From Pantoea wallisii (GTDB lineage Bacteria; Pseudomonadota; Gammaproteobacteria; Enterobacterales; Enterobacteriaceae): a stretch of DNA of 64,000 nucleotides. The notes under the pieces were generated by a model that was not told the origin of the DNA, searched no databases, and worked only from the letters and a program-made list of their open reading frames with translations. This document shows positions 19,295-27,693 of this stretch, piece after piece (the first letter of the stretch is position 1; each line of letters starts with the position of its first letter). The position numbers and the translations under genes were made by a program. Location of the stretch: assembly GCF_002095485.1 (NCBI RefSeq), contig NZ_MLFS01000001.1, positions 62,001 to 126,000 of the forward strand. The letters run 5' to 3'.

Positions 19295-19456
19295 TAAGCG
19301 AAGCATAAACTCCAGATTAATCTGTATCTTCCTGCAGAATCCGAAGCGGCTACTATAATTATCTCAAACGGCGCAAATGAGTAGCGCGTTGTGTTGATGA
19401 ATCCTGCTTTAACAGGGATTCATCACATCTCACTCAGGAAGACGTGGAGGATTGTT

Positions 19457-19669
19457 ATGAACAAAGACGAAGCGAGCGGTAACTGGAAACAGTTCAAAGG
19501 TAAGTTTAAGGAAAAATGGGGCAAGCTGACGGATGACGATCTCACCGTGATCGAAGGGAAGCGCGATCAGCTGGTCGGTAAAATTCAGGAGCGCTATGGC
19601 TATGCGAAAGATGAAGCCGAGCGTGAAGTGACCGACTGGGAAAGCCACAACAAAGACTACCGCTGGTAA
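19457..19669 (+). CDS. yjbJ: CsbD-family stress protein YjbJ
   Basis: A 70-residue acidic, soluble protein of the CsbD family with the typical core GNWKQFKGKFKEKWGKLTDDDLTVIEGKRDQLVGKIQERYG. The ATG at 19457 has GGAGG 6 bases upstream. CsbD proteins are abundant in general stress or stationary phase; the mechanism is unknown. It sits alone between dinF and zur, as in E. coli. Confidence 0.93.
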   Translation: MNKDEASGNWKQFKGKFKEKWGKLTDDDLTVIEGKRDQLVGKIQERYGYAKDEAEREVTDWESHNKDYRW

Positions 19670-19738
19670 ATCACCTGCTTTAAGGAAGATGCTCCTACCC
19701 GCCGATCTCCGGATCGGAATGGCACAGGGATGTGCCAC

Positions 19739-20260
19739 TTACCCCTTTTTGCCTTTTCTCTTCATTTCTACGTCATGATTGTGATGACAGCTACCGTGCT
19801 GGTCACACGCAGCAACTTCGGCACAGTTTTCGCATAATCCGTGTGCTTCAATCACGCTGTTACGCAAGGCAAAGCCCGCCTGTTCTGCTAATCCTGCAAT
19901 GATACTCTCCACGCCATGCGCATGTTTTTCGCTGACGGCCGCACAATTATCGCATACCAGCATGACCGATGTATGGGCAGGCTCATCAAAATGGTGGCAT
20001 ACCACATAGCTGTTGTTCGACTCCACGCGATGAATAAATCCCTGCTCAAGTAAAAAATCCAGCGCACGATAGATCGTAGGCGGTTTCGCCTGAGGTTCAC
20101 TAATGCGCAGCTGATCCAGCAGATCGTAAGCGCTAATCGAGCCATTTTGCTCAGCCATCAGGCGTAACACTTCAGCACGCTGAGCGGTCAGGCGTACTCC
20201 ACGATCAAGGCAGAGCGACTCCGCCTGCGTGAGCAGTTGTTTGGGCGTGAGGGTAGACAT
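19739..20260 (-). CDS. zur: Zinc uptake regulator Zur
   Basis: A 173-residue Fur-family repressor. The winged HTH (residues about 10-80) includes RLTAQRAEVLRLM and PPTIYRALDFLLEQGFIHRVES. The zinc sites include HHFDEPAH, CDNC and CENC. The His/Cys-rich tail (CDQHGSCHHNHD) resembles that of E. coli Zur. Start chosen at ATG 20260 (MSTLTPKQLL), because GGAG lies 7 bases upstream; in-frame starts further upstream lack a ribosome site. Represses zinc uptake genes when zinc is sufficient. Confidence 0.94.
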   Translation of the reverse strand: MSTLTPKQLLTQAESLCLDRGVRLTAQRAEVLRLMAEQNGSISAYDLLDQLRISEPQAKPPTIYRALDFLLEQGFIHRVESNNSYVVCHHFDEPAHTSVMLVCDNCAAVSEKHAHGVESIIAGLAEQAGFALRNSVIEAHGLCENCAEVAACDQHGSCHHNHDVEMKRKGKKG

Positions 20261-20708
20261 AAGCATTCTCCGGAAAACAGGAGATGTTATTTTATCACAC
20301 AACCTTTTTCGCTGCCGGGATTGCTTTCTCCTGCCTCCAGCGCGCTGAAAAGTCTGTTTTTCAATCCATTACATTAACTGCGCTCAATATTTAAGTCTGC
20401 TTTCCTGCGTGTCGTTCTTAGTCCTAAGAATTTTCGTACTGATTTGCAGGGCGTTTTGCTTTACAACTCACTGAGTTAGTGACTATGGTTCAAAAGCCCT
20501 TAAGTAATTTCTGGCATCATTTTACCTGATGATCATTTTTCTGCATAAAACTACAGCAGAATGGTTCCGGTGTGACCAATTCTGCGAATAGCAGCGCTAT
20601 TCCCTTTCAATTCACAGCAATAAAGCGTTAGCCAGCGTTCAGAATAGGGCTAATAAACTATTCCGTTGTTGGGACAGTCAACGACATTTAAAAGGTGATG
20701 GCAGGCTC
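20261..20708. other. 448-base intergenic region between zur and the TraF-like gene
   Basis: No open frame worth calling. It contains a perfect palindrome TTCTTAG-TC-CTAAGAA (20415-20430), overlapped by TAAGAATTTTCGTA (20425-20438). The latter matches the RcsAB box consensus TAAGAATATTCCTA at 12 of 14 positions. The region is AT-rich and must contain the promoters of both divergent genes. Confidence 0.6.
20425..20438. promoter_or_regulatory. Candidate RcsAB box
   Basis: TAAGAATTTTCGTA matches 12 of 14 bases of the RcsAB consensus and lies 271 bases before the start of an outer-membrane protein gene. The Rcs phosphorelay senses envelope stress, so an envelope gene as target makes sense. Binding is inferred only. 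Confidence 0.4.
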
Positions 20709-21959
20709 ATGGTGAAGACATTATTCATGCGCAAGAAAGTGGCGTATATCGTTGGTTTTAATGCAGTATTAATCTCATCCTCCGCCCTTGCAGCAGGTAC
20801 CTGGTACGATGCCCGTAATGATGCCATGGGCGGCACCGGCGTTGCCTCTTCAACCTGGAGCTCTGCGGTGCTGGCGAACCCGGCATTGATGACCAAAGCG
20901 CAACCGGATGACAACGTCAGTATCATTTTTCCTTCAGCTGGCGTGCAGATTACTGACAAAGACAAATTAGTTGACCGTATTGATGACATTACCGATACGG
21001 TGAACCGCTATCGCGATGTAATTAACAACATCACACTGCCCGACATCATTAACGGCTATCCGCAGGTGAAAGCGGCTGCGGGCGATATGGCAGATCAGCT
21101 ACGTGGCCTGCGTGGTAACAAAGCTAACGGTACAGCCGGCGTGGCGCTGGCGGTTTCCATTCCAAACGAAACGCTGCCGTTTGCCTTTATCACCAAAGCC
21201 TATGGCACCGCGCATATCCGGGCCAATGTGGCTGAGAGCGATATCGACTATCTGCAGGGTGTAGCCGACGGCACGGTCATTCCGGCGCCAGGTGATCAGA
21301 ACAGACTGCGCTCCAGTGCCAACGGCCTGGCGGCATTAATTACGGATTATGGCGTGGCGATGGCGCATGAGTTCTCTGTTGCCGGCCATCCGGTTTCGGT
21401 GGGTGTGACGCCAAAGCTGCAAAAGACCTGGCTGTATAACTACAGCGCCAGCGTTTACAACTACGACAAAAACGATCTTAAAAATGGCCGCTATCGCAGC
21501 TCGGATACCGGGTTCAACATTGATGCCGGTATTGCTACCGACTTTGCTGAGAACTGGACTTTTGGCGTTACTGGCCAGAACCTGATCTCGCGCGATATCG
21601 ATACCAAAGAAGTGAACGGCTATCGTGATACCTATCAAATCCGTCCCTTAGTCACAACGGGTCTGGCATGGAATAACGGGCCGTTTACCCTGACAGGCGA
21701 TGTCGATTTAACGCAAACCAAGCGCTTTAAATCTCAGGAGAGCAGCCAGTATGCCGGCGTGGGTGGCGAATACCGCGTGCTCGACTGGCTGGCGTTGCGT
21801 GCCGGTTATCGTGCCGATATGAAGTCGAACGATACGGATGTCTTTACCGCAGGTTTCGGCGTATCACCGTTTAACAATACGGTACATCTGGATCTGGCCG
21901 GTTCGGTCGGCAAAGACAATACCTGGGGCGCGATGGCGCAGCTCGGGTTCAACTTCTGA
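20709..21959 (+). CDS. TraF-like (PF13729-type) outer-membrane beta-barrel protein
   Basis: A 416-residue exported protein with a signal peptide ending at ALAA near residue 29. It is followed by the GTWYDARNDAMGGTGVASS motif typical of FadL/TraF-type barrels and alternating amphipathic strands to a C-terminal Phe (LGFNF). This family is often annotated 'conjugal transfer protein TraF', but no conjugation genes are nearby and the function is unknown. A start at 20727 (MRKKVAYIVG) is possible; neither start has a strong ribosome site. It replaces the small yjb genes found here in E. coli. Confidence 0.75.
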   Translation: MVKTLFMRKKVAYIVGFNAVLISSSALAAGTWYDARNDAMGGTGVASSTWSSAVLANPALMTKAQPDDNVSIIFPSAGVQITDKDKLVDRIDDITDTVNRYRDVINNITLPDIINGYPQVKAAAGDMADQLRGLRGNKANGTAGVALAVSIPNETLPFAFITKAYGTAHIRANVAESDIDYLQGVADGTVIPAPGDQNRLRSSANGLAALITDYGVAMAHEFSVAGHPVSVGVTPKLQKTWLYNYSASVYNYDKNDLKNGRYRSSDTGFNIDAGIATDFAENWTFGVTGQNLISRDIDTKEVNGYRDTYQIRPLVTTGLAWNNGPFTLTGDVDLTQTKRFKSQESSQYAGVGGEYRVLDWLALRAGYRADMKSNDTDVFTAGFGVSPFNNTVHLDLAGSVGKDNTWGAMAQLGFNF

Positions 21960-22049
21960 CCATCCATCGACGGGCGGCTGTGTCGCCCGTCATTGCTGTG
22001 ATATCATTGCGCAGTTTCTCATCACTCAACTCCGGATTTACTGCGCTTC

Positions 22050-23045
22050 ATGACCGATACTCTCTCTTCGCAACGTTTTTCCATCGCTCCGATGCTGGAC
22101 TGGACCGACCGTCACTGCCGTTATTTTCACCGCAAGCTGAGCGGCGATACGCTGCTGTACACCGAAATGGTGACCACAGGCGCCATTATTCATGGCAAAG
22201 GCGACTATCTGGCGTATAGCGAAGAGGAGCATCCGCTGGCGCTGCAGCTTGGTGGTAGCGATCCGGCGGCGCTGGCGCAGTGCGCAAAGCTGGCTGAAGC
22301 GCGGGGTTATGACGAGATTAACCTCAATGTCGGTTGCCCCTCCGATCGCGTGCAGAATGGCCGCTTTGGTGCTTGCCTGATGGGCGAAGCGGCCCTGGTA
22401 GCGGACTGCATCAAGGCGATGCGTGATGTGGTGAGCATTCCGGTAACGGTTAAAACCCGTATCGGCATCGACGAGCAGGATAGCTATGACTTTCTGTGCG
22501 ATTTTGTCGGCACGGTCGCTGACAAGGGCGGCTGCGACACCTTTATTATTCATGCGCGCAAAGCCTGGCTTTCAGGGTTAAGTCCTAAAGAGAACCGCGA
22601 AATCCCGCCGCTTGATTATCCGCGCGTTTATCAGCTGAAACGTGATTTTCCGGCGCTGACCATGGCAATCAACGGCGGCGTAAAGACGCTGGAAGAGGCG
22701 AAAGCGCATCTGCAGCACCTCGATGGCGTGATGATGGGCCGCGAAGCCTATCAAAATCCGGGGATTCTTGCGCAGGTGGACCGCGAGTTATTTGGCCGCG
22801 ATACGCCAGCTGTCGATCCGGTCGCCGTGGTGCGATCCATGTACCCCTATATCGAAGCTGAGCTATCCCGGGGAACTTATCTGGGCCACGTTACGCGTCA
22901 TATGCTGGGGCTGTTCCAGGGGATCCCGGGGGCGCGTCAATGGCGTCGTCATTTAAGTGAGAATGCCCATAAGCCAGGCGCAGATGTGCGTGTACTTGAA
23001 GCGGCATTGGCTCTGGTAGCAGATAAGATTCCGCAGGAAGCATAA
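22050..23045 (+). CDS. dusA: tRNA-dihydrouridine(20/20a) synthase DusA
   Basis: A 331-residue FMN enzyme that reduces uridine 20/20a in the tRNA D-loop using NADPH. The TIM-barrel motifs are intact: [14 protein letters not shown] at the N-terminus, [31 protein letters not shown] (with the catalytic Cys), [34 protein letters not shown] and INGGVKT. Similarity to E. coli DusA is high over the whole length. Followed by a GC-rich hairpin. Confidence 0.96.
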   Translation: MTDTLSSQRFSIAPMLDWTDRHCRYFHRKLSGDTLLYTEMVTTGAIIHGKGDYLAYSEEEHPLALQLGGSDPAALAQCAKLAEARGYDEINLNVGCPSDRVQNGRFGACLMGEAALVADCIKAMRDVVSIPVTVKTRIGIDEQDSYDFLCDFVGTVADKGGCDTFIIHARKAWLSGLSPKENREIPPLDYPRVYQLKRDFPALTMAINGGVKTLEEAKAHLQHLDGVMMGREAYQNPGILAQVDRELFGRDTPAVDPVAVVRSMYPYIEAELSRGTYLGHVTRHMLGLFQGIPGARQWRRHLSENAHKPGADVRVLEAALALVADKIPQEA

Positions 23046-23049
23046 CGCG

Positions 23050-23079
23050 AATGCCGGCGCTTTTGCTGAAGCGCCGGCA
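23050..23079 (+). terminator. Hairpin after dusA
   Basis: ATGCCGGCGCTT and AAGCGCCGGCAT form a perfect 12-bp stem around TTGCTG. No T-run follows, so it is either a weak terminator or an RNA-stabilising stem at the 3' end of dusA. Confidence 0.55.
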
Positions 23080-23213
23080 TCAACTCTCTCGCCTTTCAGG
23101 TTAACCTTATAACCTGGTTTTTATTTCACTATTTCCTGGTCAATTTGCCCGCACCTTACCGCCTTGTCTTTCATATAATCTTTATAATTCAAAAAGATAT
23201 TTAAAAATGCGAG

Positions 23214-23230
23214 TTGGCACATATCTTGTA
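23214..23230 (+). promoter_or_regulatory. Sigma54 promoter of pspG
   Basis: TTGGCAC-ATATC-TTGTA fits the sigma54 -24/-12 consensus TGGCAC-N5-TTGCA with one deviation in the -12 element. It ends 34 bases before the pspG GTG. E. coli pspG is transcribed by sigma54 with PspF, so the site fits known biology. Confidence 0.75.
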
Positions 23231-23264
23231 ATGATCTGGCGGTAACTTACTCAGGAGAGCACTC

Positions 23265-23531
23265 GTGGAAATTTTATTTGTTATCGGCTTTTTTCTCATG
23301 CTGCTATTAACCGGCGTGTCGCTGCTTGGGGTCATTGCGGCACTGATTGTCGCGACTGTGCTGATGTTCCTTGGCGGATTGTTTGCTCTTGTTATTAAAT
23401 TGTTACCGTGGCTGGTACTGGCAGTGGTGGGCGTATGGCTCTACCGGGCCTTCACGACGCCGACGGGAGAGGAAAAATTAAACAGGCTAAAGAGAAAAAT
23501 CAGAAAGTTAGAGAGAAATAGCTGGCGATAA
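23265..23531 (+). CDS. pspG: Phage shock protein G
   Basis: An 88-residue inner-membrane protein with two to three hydrophobic segments (LFVIGFFLMLLLTGVSLLG...; IKLLPWLVLAVVGVWLY) and a basic C-terminal tail (KLNRLKRKIRKLERNSWR) unlike that of E. coli. Start codon GTG with AGGAG upstream. PspG is an effector of the phage-shock response to loss of membrane integrity; the sigma54 promoter upstream supports the assignment. Confidence 0.9.
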   Translation: MEILFVIGFFLMLLLTGVSLLGVIAALIVATVLMFLGGLFALVIKLLPWLVLAVVGVWLYRAFTTPTGEEKLNRLKRKIRKLERNSWR

Positions 23532-23674
23532 GTGCGGTTGCGATCACAGAGTTGCCGATTGCTCTGACCTGATTTGCAATTAAACATATTTTTTACTTAT
23601 GTTTTCTGCCAGGATGCATAAAGAGATACACAACGTATTCATCGCCGCTGTCCCTACACCAGCGCGAACTAAAA

Positions 23675-23708
23675 AAAAGAAAAACAGGGCTTCCTTCGGG
23701 AAGCCCTT
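23675..23708 (-). terminator. Rho-independent terminator of qor
   Basis: AGGGCTTCC-TTCG-GGAAGCCCT forms a 9-bp stem. On the minus strand it is followed by a long T-rich run, so it ends the qor transcript. On the plus strand, downstream of pspG, the T-tail is weak. Confidence 0.85.
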
Positions 23709-23721
23709 GTCATTTCAGCCG

Positions 23722-24705
23722 TCAGGGAATTAACAGGCTTGAGCCCTGAGTGGCGCGACTCTCCAGCGACTGATGCGCCTGTACTGCATCGCGCAGGGCA
23801 AATTTCTGCTGCTCCGGCACGTTAAGTTGAATAGCGCGGCTGGCGATGAGAGAGAACAGTTCACCACTGGCGTGATCCAGCTCTTCACGGTTAGTGATGT
23901 AGCCGAACAGCGAAGGGCGGGTCACAAACAGCGAGCCTTTCTTGTTGAGGATGCCGAGATCAACGCCGGTCACCGGCCCGGAAGCGTTGCCAAAACTCAC
24001 CATCAATCCATGGCGACGCAGACTGTCCAGCGAGGGCTCCCAGGTGTCTTTTCCGACGGAGTCATACACTACCGCGACTTTCTCTCCGTTGGTCAGCTCG
24101 CTGACGCGCTTCGCGATGTCCTCTTCCCGGTAGTTAATCGTGGCCCAGGCACCGGCATCTTTGGCTATCTTCGCTTTCTCCGCCGAGCCCACCGTACCAA
24201 TCAGATGAGCGCCCAGCGCTTTTGCCCATTGACAGGCGATCAGCCCGACGCCGCCCGCTGCGGCATGAAACAGAAAAATTTCATCCGCTTTGACTTTATA
24301 CGTCTGGCGCAGCAGGTACTGCACCGTCAGGCCTTTGAGGAACGACGCCGCGCCTTGCTCAAACGTGATGCTATCCGGCAGGATCACCAGGCAATCTTCC
24401 GCCACATTATGCTGTTCGCTGTAAGCCCCCAGTGCAGCCTGGCAGTAGACTACGCGGTCGCCCGGCTTAAAGCGCGTCACCGCTGAACCGACTCTCTTCA
24501 CGATGCCCGCAGCTTCGGTGCCAAGGCCGGAGGGGAAACTGGCGACCGGATAAAGACCGCTACGCACATAGGTATCAATGTAGTTGATGCCAATCGCCTT
24601 GTTCTCAACCTGAACTTCATGTTCAGCGGGATCGGCTAATTCAAAATCAACCCATTGCAACACTTCCGGGCCGCCATGCTGATGGAACGCGATACGCTTT
24701 GCCAT
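23722..24705 (-). CDS. qor: NADPH:quinone oxidoreductase
   Basis: A 327-residue zinc-independent medium-chain dehydrogenase of the zeta-crystallin/Qor family. The N-terminus MAKRIAFHQHGGPEVLQW, the GTEAAGIVKRVG segment and the nucleotide-binding motif HAAAGGVGLIACQWAKALGAHLIGTV are characteristic. It reduces quinones one electron at a time with NADPH in the cytoplasm. Divergent from dnaB, as in E. coli. Confidence 0.94.
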   Translation of the reverse strand: MAKRIAFHQHGGPEVLQWVDFELADPAEHEVQVENKAIGINYIDTYVRSGLYPVASFPSGLGTEAAGIVKRVGSAVTRFKPGDRVVYCQAALGAYSEQHNVAEDCLVILPDSITFEQGAASFLKGLTVQYLLRQTYKVKADEIFLFHAAAGGVGLIACQWAKALGAHLIGTVGSAEKAKIAKDAGAWATINYREEDIAKRVSELTNGEKVAVVYDSVGKDTWEPSLDSLRRHGLMVSFGNASGPVTGVDLGILNKKGSLFVTRPSLFGYITNREELDHASGELFSLIASRAIQLNVPEQQKFALRDAVQAHQSLESRATQGSSLLIP

Positions 24706-24778
24706 TCGGACTCCTGTGATTGTTCATCCCGGGACGGTATACTTGCGCGTCCCCTTCACGATCGGTAATGCATTCACT

Positions 24779-26185
24779 ATGGCAGGAAATAAACCCACCA
24801 ACAAATCGAGCGAAACCCGCGATCGGCAGCTGGAAGGCGTAAAAATGCCGCCGCACTCTATTGAAGCGGAGCAGTCGGTGCTCGGTGGGTTGATGCTGGA
24901 TAACGAACGCTGGGATAACGTTTCTGAGCGCGTAGTGGCGGAAGATTTCTTTAACCGCTCACATCGCATGATCTTTGCGGAAATGCAGCGCTTGCTGGAA
25001 GCCGGACAGCCCATTGACCTGATCACGCTCTCAGAGTCGCTGGAAACGCGCGGCGAGCTGGAGATGGCCGGCGGTTTTGCGTATCTGGCTGAACTGGCAA
25101 AAAATACCCCCAGTGCGGCGAACATCGGCGCGTATGCGGATATTGTGCGGGAACGCGCCGTTGTACGTGAGATGATCTCTGTCGCCAATCAAATTGCCGA
25201 TGCAGGTTACGATCCGCAAGGCCGCAGCAGCGAAGACCTGCTGGATTTTGCGGAGTCCAACGTCTTTAAAATTGCCGAGCAGCGGGCAAATAAAGATGAA
25301 GGCCCTCAGAACATTGAGCAGATTCTGGAAGCCACGGTCTCGCGTATTGAAGCGCTGGTTTCCACGCCGCACGATGGCGTAACCGGCGTCGATACAGGCT
25401 ATCAGGATCTCAATAAAAAGACCGCGGGCCTGCAGGGCTCGGATCTGATTATCGTGGCGGCACGTCCTTCGATGGGTAAAACCACTTTCGCCATGAACCT
25501 GTGCGAAAACGCCGCCATGCTGAGTGATAAACCGGTGCTGATCTTTAGCCTTGAGATGCCCAGCGAGCAGATCATGATGCGTATGCTGGCCTCGCTGTCG
25601 CGCGTTGATCAGACGCGCATTCGTACCGGACAGCTGGAGGATGAAGACTGGGCTCGCATCTCCGCCACCATGGGCATTCTGTTAGAAAAGAAGAACATGT
25701 ACATCGATGACTCTTCCGGCCTGACGCCTACCGAAGTGCGCTCCCGCGCGCGGCGCATCTTCCGGGAAAATGGCGGTCTGAGCATGATCATGATCGACTA
25801 CCTGCAGCTGATGCGCGTGCCGGCTCTCTCCGATAACCGTACGCTGGAGATCGCCGAGATTTCGCGCTCGCTCAAGGCGCTGGCCAAAGAGCTTAATGTG
25901 CCGGTGGTGGCGCTGTCGCAGCTCAACCGCTCGCTGGAACAGCGTGCGGATAAGCGCCCGGTTAACTCAGATCTGCGTGAATCGGGGTCGATCGAGCAGG
26001 ATGCTGACCTGATCATGTTTATCTATCGTGACGAGGTCTATCACGAAAACAGCGATCTGAAAGGGATCGCAGAGATCATCATTGGTAAGCAACGTAACGG
26101 ACCGATCGGCACCGTTCGCCTGACGTTTAACGGCCAGTGGTCGCGCTTTGATAACTATGCCGGCCCGCAATACGACGACGAATAA
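24779..26185 (+). CDS. dnaB: Replicative DNA helicase DnaB
   Basis: A 468-residue hexameric helicase (471 in E. coli). The N-terminal DnaG-interacting domain covers about residues 25-130. The RecA-type core has Walker A ARPSMGKTTFAMN, Walker B MIMIDYLQLM, the LSQLNRSLEQR motif and QDADLIMFIYRD. The start is the ATG at 24779 (MAGNKPTNKSS), agreeing with E. coli, not the upstream in-frame start at 24716. No intein. E. coli has alr directly downstream; it is absent here. Confidence 0.97.
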   Translation: MAGNKPTNKSSETRDRQLEGVKMPPHSIEAEQSVLGGLMLDNERWDNVSERVVAEDFFNRSHRMIFAEMQRLLEAGQPIDLITLSESLETRGELEMAGGFAYLAELAKNTPSAANIGAYADIVRERAVVREMISVANQIADAGYDPQGRSSEDLLDFAESNVFKIAEQRANKDEGPQNIEQILEATVSRIEALVSTPHDGVTGVDTGYQDLNKKTAGLQGSDLIIVAARPSMGKTTFAMNLCENAAMLSDKPVLIFSLEMPSEQIMMRMLASLSRVDQTRIRTGQLEDEDWARISATMGILLEKKNMYIDDSSGLTPTEVRSRARRIFRENGGLSMIMIDYLQLMRVPALSDNRTLEIAEISRSLKALAKELNVPVVALSQLNRSLEQRADKRPVNSDLRESGSIEQDADLIMFIYRDEVYHENSDLKGIAEIIIGKQRNGPIGTVRLTFNGQWSRFDNYAGPQYDDE

Positions 26186-26200
26186 GCCTCTCTTTCGTGA

Positions 26201-26223
26201 TGCATGCACGATTTGTGCATGCA
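26201..26223. promoter_or_regulatory. Perfect 9-bp inverted repeat upstream of the Lrp-type gene
   Basis: TGCATGCAC (26201-26209) and GTGCATGCA (26215-26223) are separated by 5 bases, between the dnaB stop and the Lrp-type gene. The right part contains GATTTGTGCATG (26210-26221), which recurs exactly at 26864-26875 before the next gene. A likely autoregulatory operator; inferred. Confidence 0.5.
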
Positions 26224-26313
26224 ACTCACGTCATCAGAAAATAGTGTTGGACAACCCCGGCTTCAATCAGGTTATCTGTACCAAAGCGAACCCTATAACG
26301 CTGTGGACACAGA

Positions 26314-26805
26314 ATGACTCAGGTAGACGATTACGACCTTAAGATATTGACACTCTTGCAATCTAACGGCCGCCTTACCAACCAGGAACTCAGTGATTTA
26401 GTCGGGCTTTCGGCGTCACAATGTTCACGCCGCCGCATTAATCTTGAACAGGCAAACCTCATTCTCGGCTATCACGCGCGCCTTTCACCGGATGCCGTTG
26501 GCCTTGGTATGGTGGGGCTGATCGAAGTCCGGCTGAAAAATCACACGCCGGATTACGAAGAGAGTTTTCATCGCATGGTGGAACAGGAAGCCGCGATTGT
26601 TGACGCTTTCAAAACCACGGGCGATGCCGACTATCTGTTAAAAGTTGCGGTGGCCGATCTCGCTGCGCTGAGCGCGCTGATCAGTCAGTTGGTCGCCGGT
26701 CACCAGAGCGTGGCCCACGTCAAAACATCCGTTGTATTAAGCCGGTTAAAAGAGAACGGCTTGATGATTATCCCCGAGCACAAAATGCGCCAAAAGAGTG
26801 CATGA
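26314..26805 (+). CDS. Lrp/AsnC family transcriptional regulator
   Basis: A 163-residue regulator. The N-terminal HTH (residues about 5-60: DDYDLKILTLLQSNGRLTNQELSDLVGLSASQCSRRRINLEQANLI-type pattern) is followed by a RAM/AsnC ligand-binding domain ending near residue 150 (AFKTTGDADYLLKVAVADL). It is not Lrp itself (different recognition helix and context). It lies between dnaB and a YitT-type gene, where E. coli has alr. Shared upstream motifs suggest it controls itself and the YitT-type gene, probably in response to an amino acid. Confidence 0.88.
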   Translation: MTQVDDYDLKILTLLQSNGRLTNQELSDLVGLSASQCSRRRINLEQANLILGYHARLSPDAVGLGMVGLIEVRLKNHTPDYEESFHRMVEQEAAIVDAFKTTGDADYLLKVAVADLAALSALISQLVAGHQSVAHVKTSVVLSRLKENGLMIIPEHKMRQKSA

Positions 26806-26863
26806 TGTGCAATGTTGGTGCGTTTCTGATGTTTTTTATGCGTTCATCACGCACCAGATACCT

Positions 26864-26875
26864 GATTTGTGCATG
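26864..26875. promoter_or_regulatory. Second copy of GATTTGTGCATG, upstream of the YitT-type gene
   Basis: Identical 12-mer to 26210-26221. It is flanked by GTTCAT (26842-26847) and ATGAAC (26873-26878), and followed by a related TTGGTGCACAAA. Presumed binding site of the Lrp-type protein encoded just upstream. Confidence 0.45.
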
Positions 26876-26951
26876 AACTGATTACTGGTTTAAGCGTTGG
26901 TGCACAAAAACCTGCAATAAAGCGCCTTAGTTATCAATTGGATAATCGCTG

Positions 26952-26997
26952 GCACCCATCGGTGGCCTCAGGAAGCCACCGATGTGGTGCGTTTTTT
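26952..26997 (+). terminator. Strong intrinsic terminator or attenuator upstream of the YitT-type gene
   Basis: A 15-bp stem with one bulged base (GCACC-CATCGGTGGC with GCCACCGATG-T-GGTGC) and an 8-base loop is followed at once by G and six T. It ends 39 bases before the YitT-type ATG. It could end the Lrp-type transcript. It could also act as an attenuator if the 5' leader begins upstream, near the repeated operator. Confidence 0.75.
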
Positions 26998-27035
26998 GCA
27001 GATGAATGCCTTCATTTGCACTGAGATTACCCCCC

Positions 27036-27650
27036 ATGGATAACGTTGTTCAGCCTGAAAATATCCCTCACTCGCGCATTGAAGATGCCCTGGCCATTGT
27101 GCTGGGCACGCTAATGGTGTCGTTTGGCGTCATGCTGCTGAAGCAGGCCGGGGCGCTGACGGGCAGCTCTGCCGGTATCGCTTTCCTTGTCAGTTATCTG
27201 TCACCACTCTCATTTGGCAGCGCCTTCTTCCTGATTAATCTGCCCTTTTACTGGCTGGCTATCCGGCGTATGGGCCGGGAGTTCACGCTGAAAACCTTCT
27301 GCGCCGTGGGGCTGGTTTCGCTCTTTACACAGCTGCATCCGCTGTTTATCCATTTTTCTGCGCTAAATCCATTTTATGCGGCATTGTTCGGTAACGTGGT
27401 GATGGGGATTGGGTTTATAGTGTTGTTTCGTCACAAGGCCAGCCTGGGCGGCATCAATATTCTGGCGCTTTGGCTGCAGGACCGCATCGGTCTGCGCGCC
27501 GGAAAACTGCAAATGGCGGTTGATATCTGCGTGGTGTTAGCCTCGCTGTTTGTGGTATCTCTGCCGATGCTGCTGGCTTCCATCGCGGGCGCGGTGATCC
27601 TCAATCTCATCATCGCCATGAATCACCGCCCCGGCCGCTATCGGGTTTGA
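27036..27650 (+). CDS. YitT family membrane protein (DUF161-type)
   Basis: A 204-residue protein with five or six hydrophobic helices. The YitT-type features are LMVSFGVMLLKQAGALTGSSAGIAFLVSY and the later FGNVVMGIGFIVLFRHKASLGGINILALWL, both with the glycine-rich pattern of this family. It lacks the C-terminal DUF2179 domain of Bacillus YitT and is a short form. Function of the family is unknown; the Lrp-type regulator upstream suggests transport linked to amino acids. Start taken at ATG 27036; 27006 is an alternative. Confidence 0.72.
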   Translation: MDNVVQPENIPHSRIEDALAIVLGTLMVSFGVMLLKQAGALTGSSAGIAFLVSYLSPLSFGSAFFLINLPFYWLAIRRMGREFTLKTFCAVGLVSLFTQLHPLFIHFSALNPFYAALFGNVVMGIGFIVLFRHKASLGGINILALWLQDRIGLRAGKLQMAVDICVVLASLFVVSLPMLLASIAGAVILNLIIAMNHRPGRYRV

Positions 27651-27693
27651 TGACGCCGTTTCTTTTTTATGACCAATCATGGAGATCTGCACC

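Noticed and set aside
20709-21959. Conjugation gene (TraF) suggesting an integrative element
   Set aside because: The TraF name comes from a barrel family; no other transfer genes, integrase or att-like repeats are nearby.
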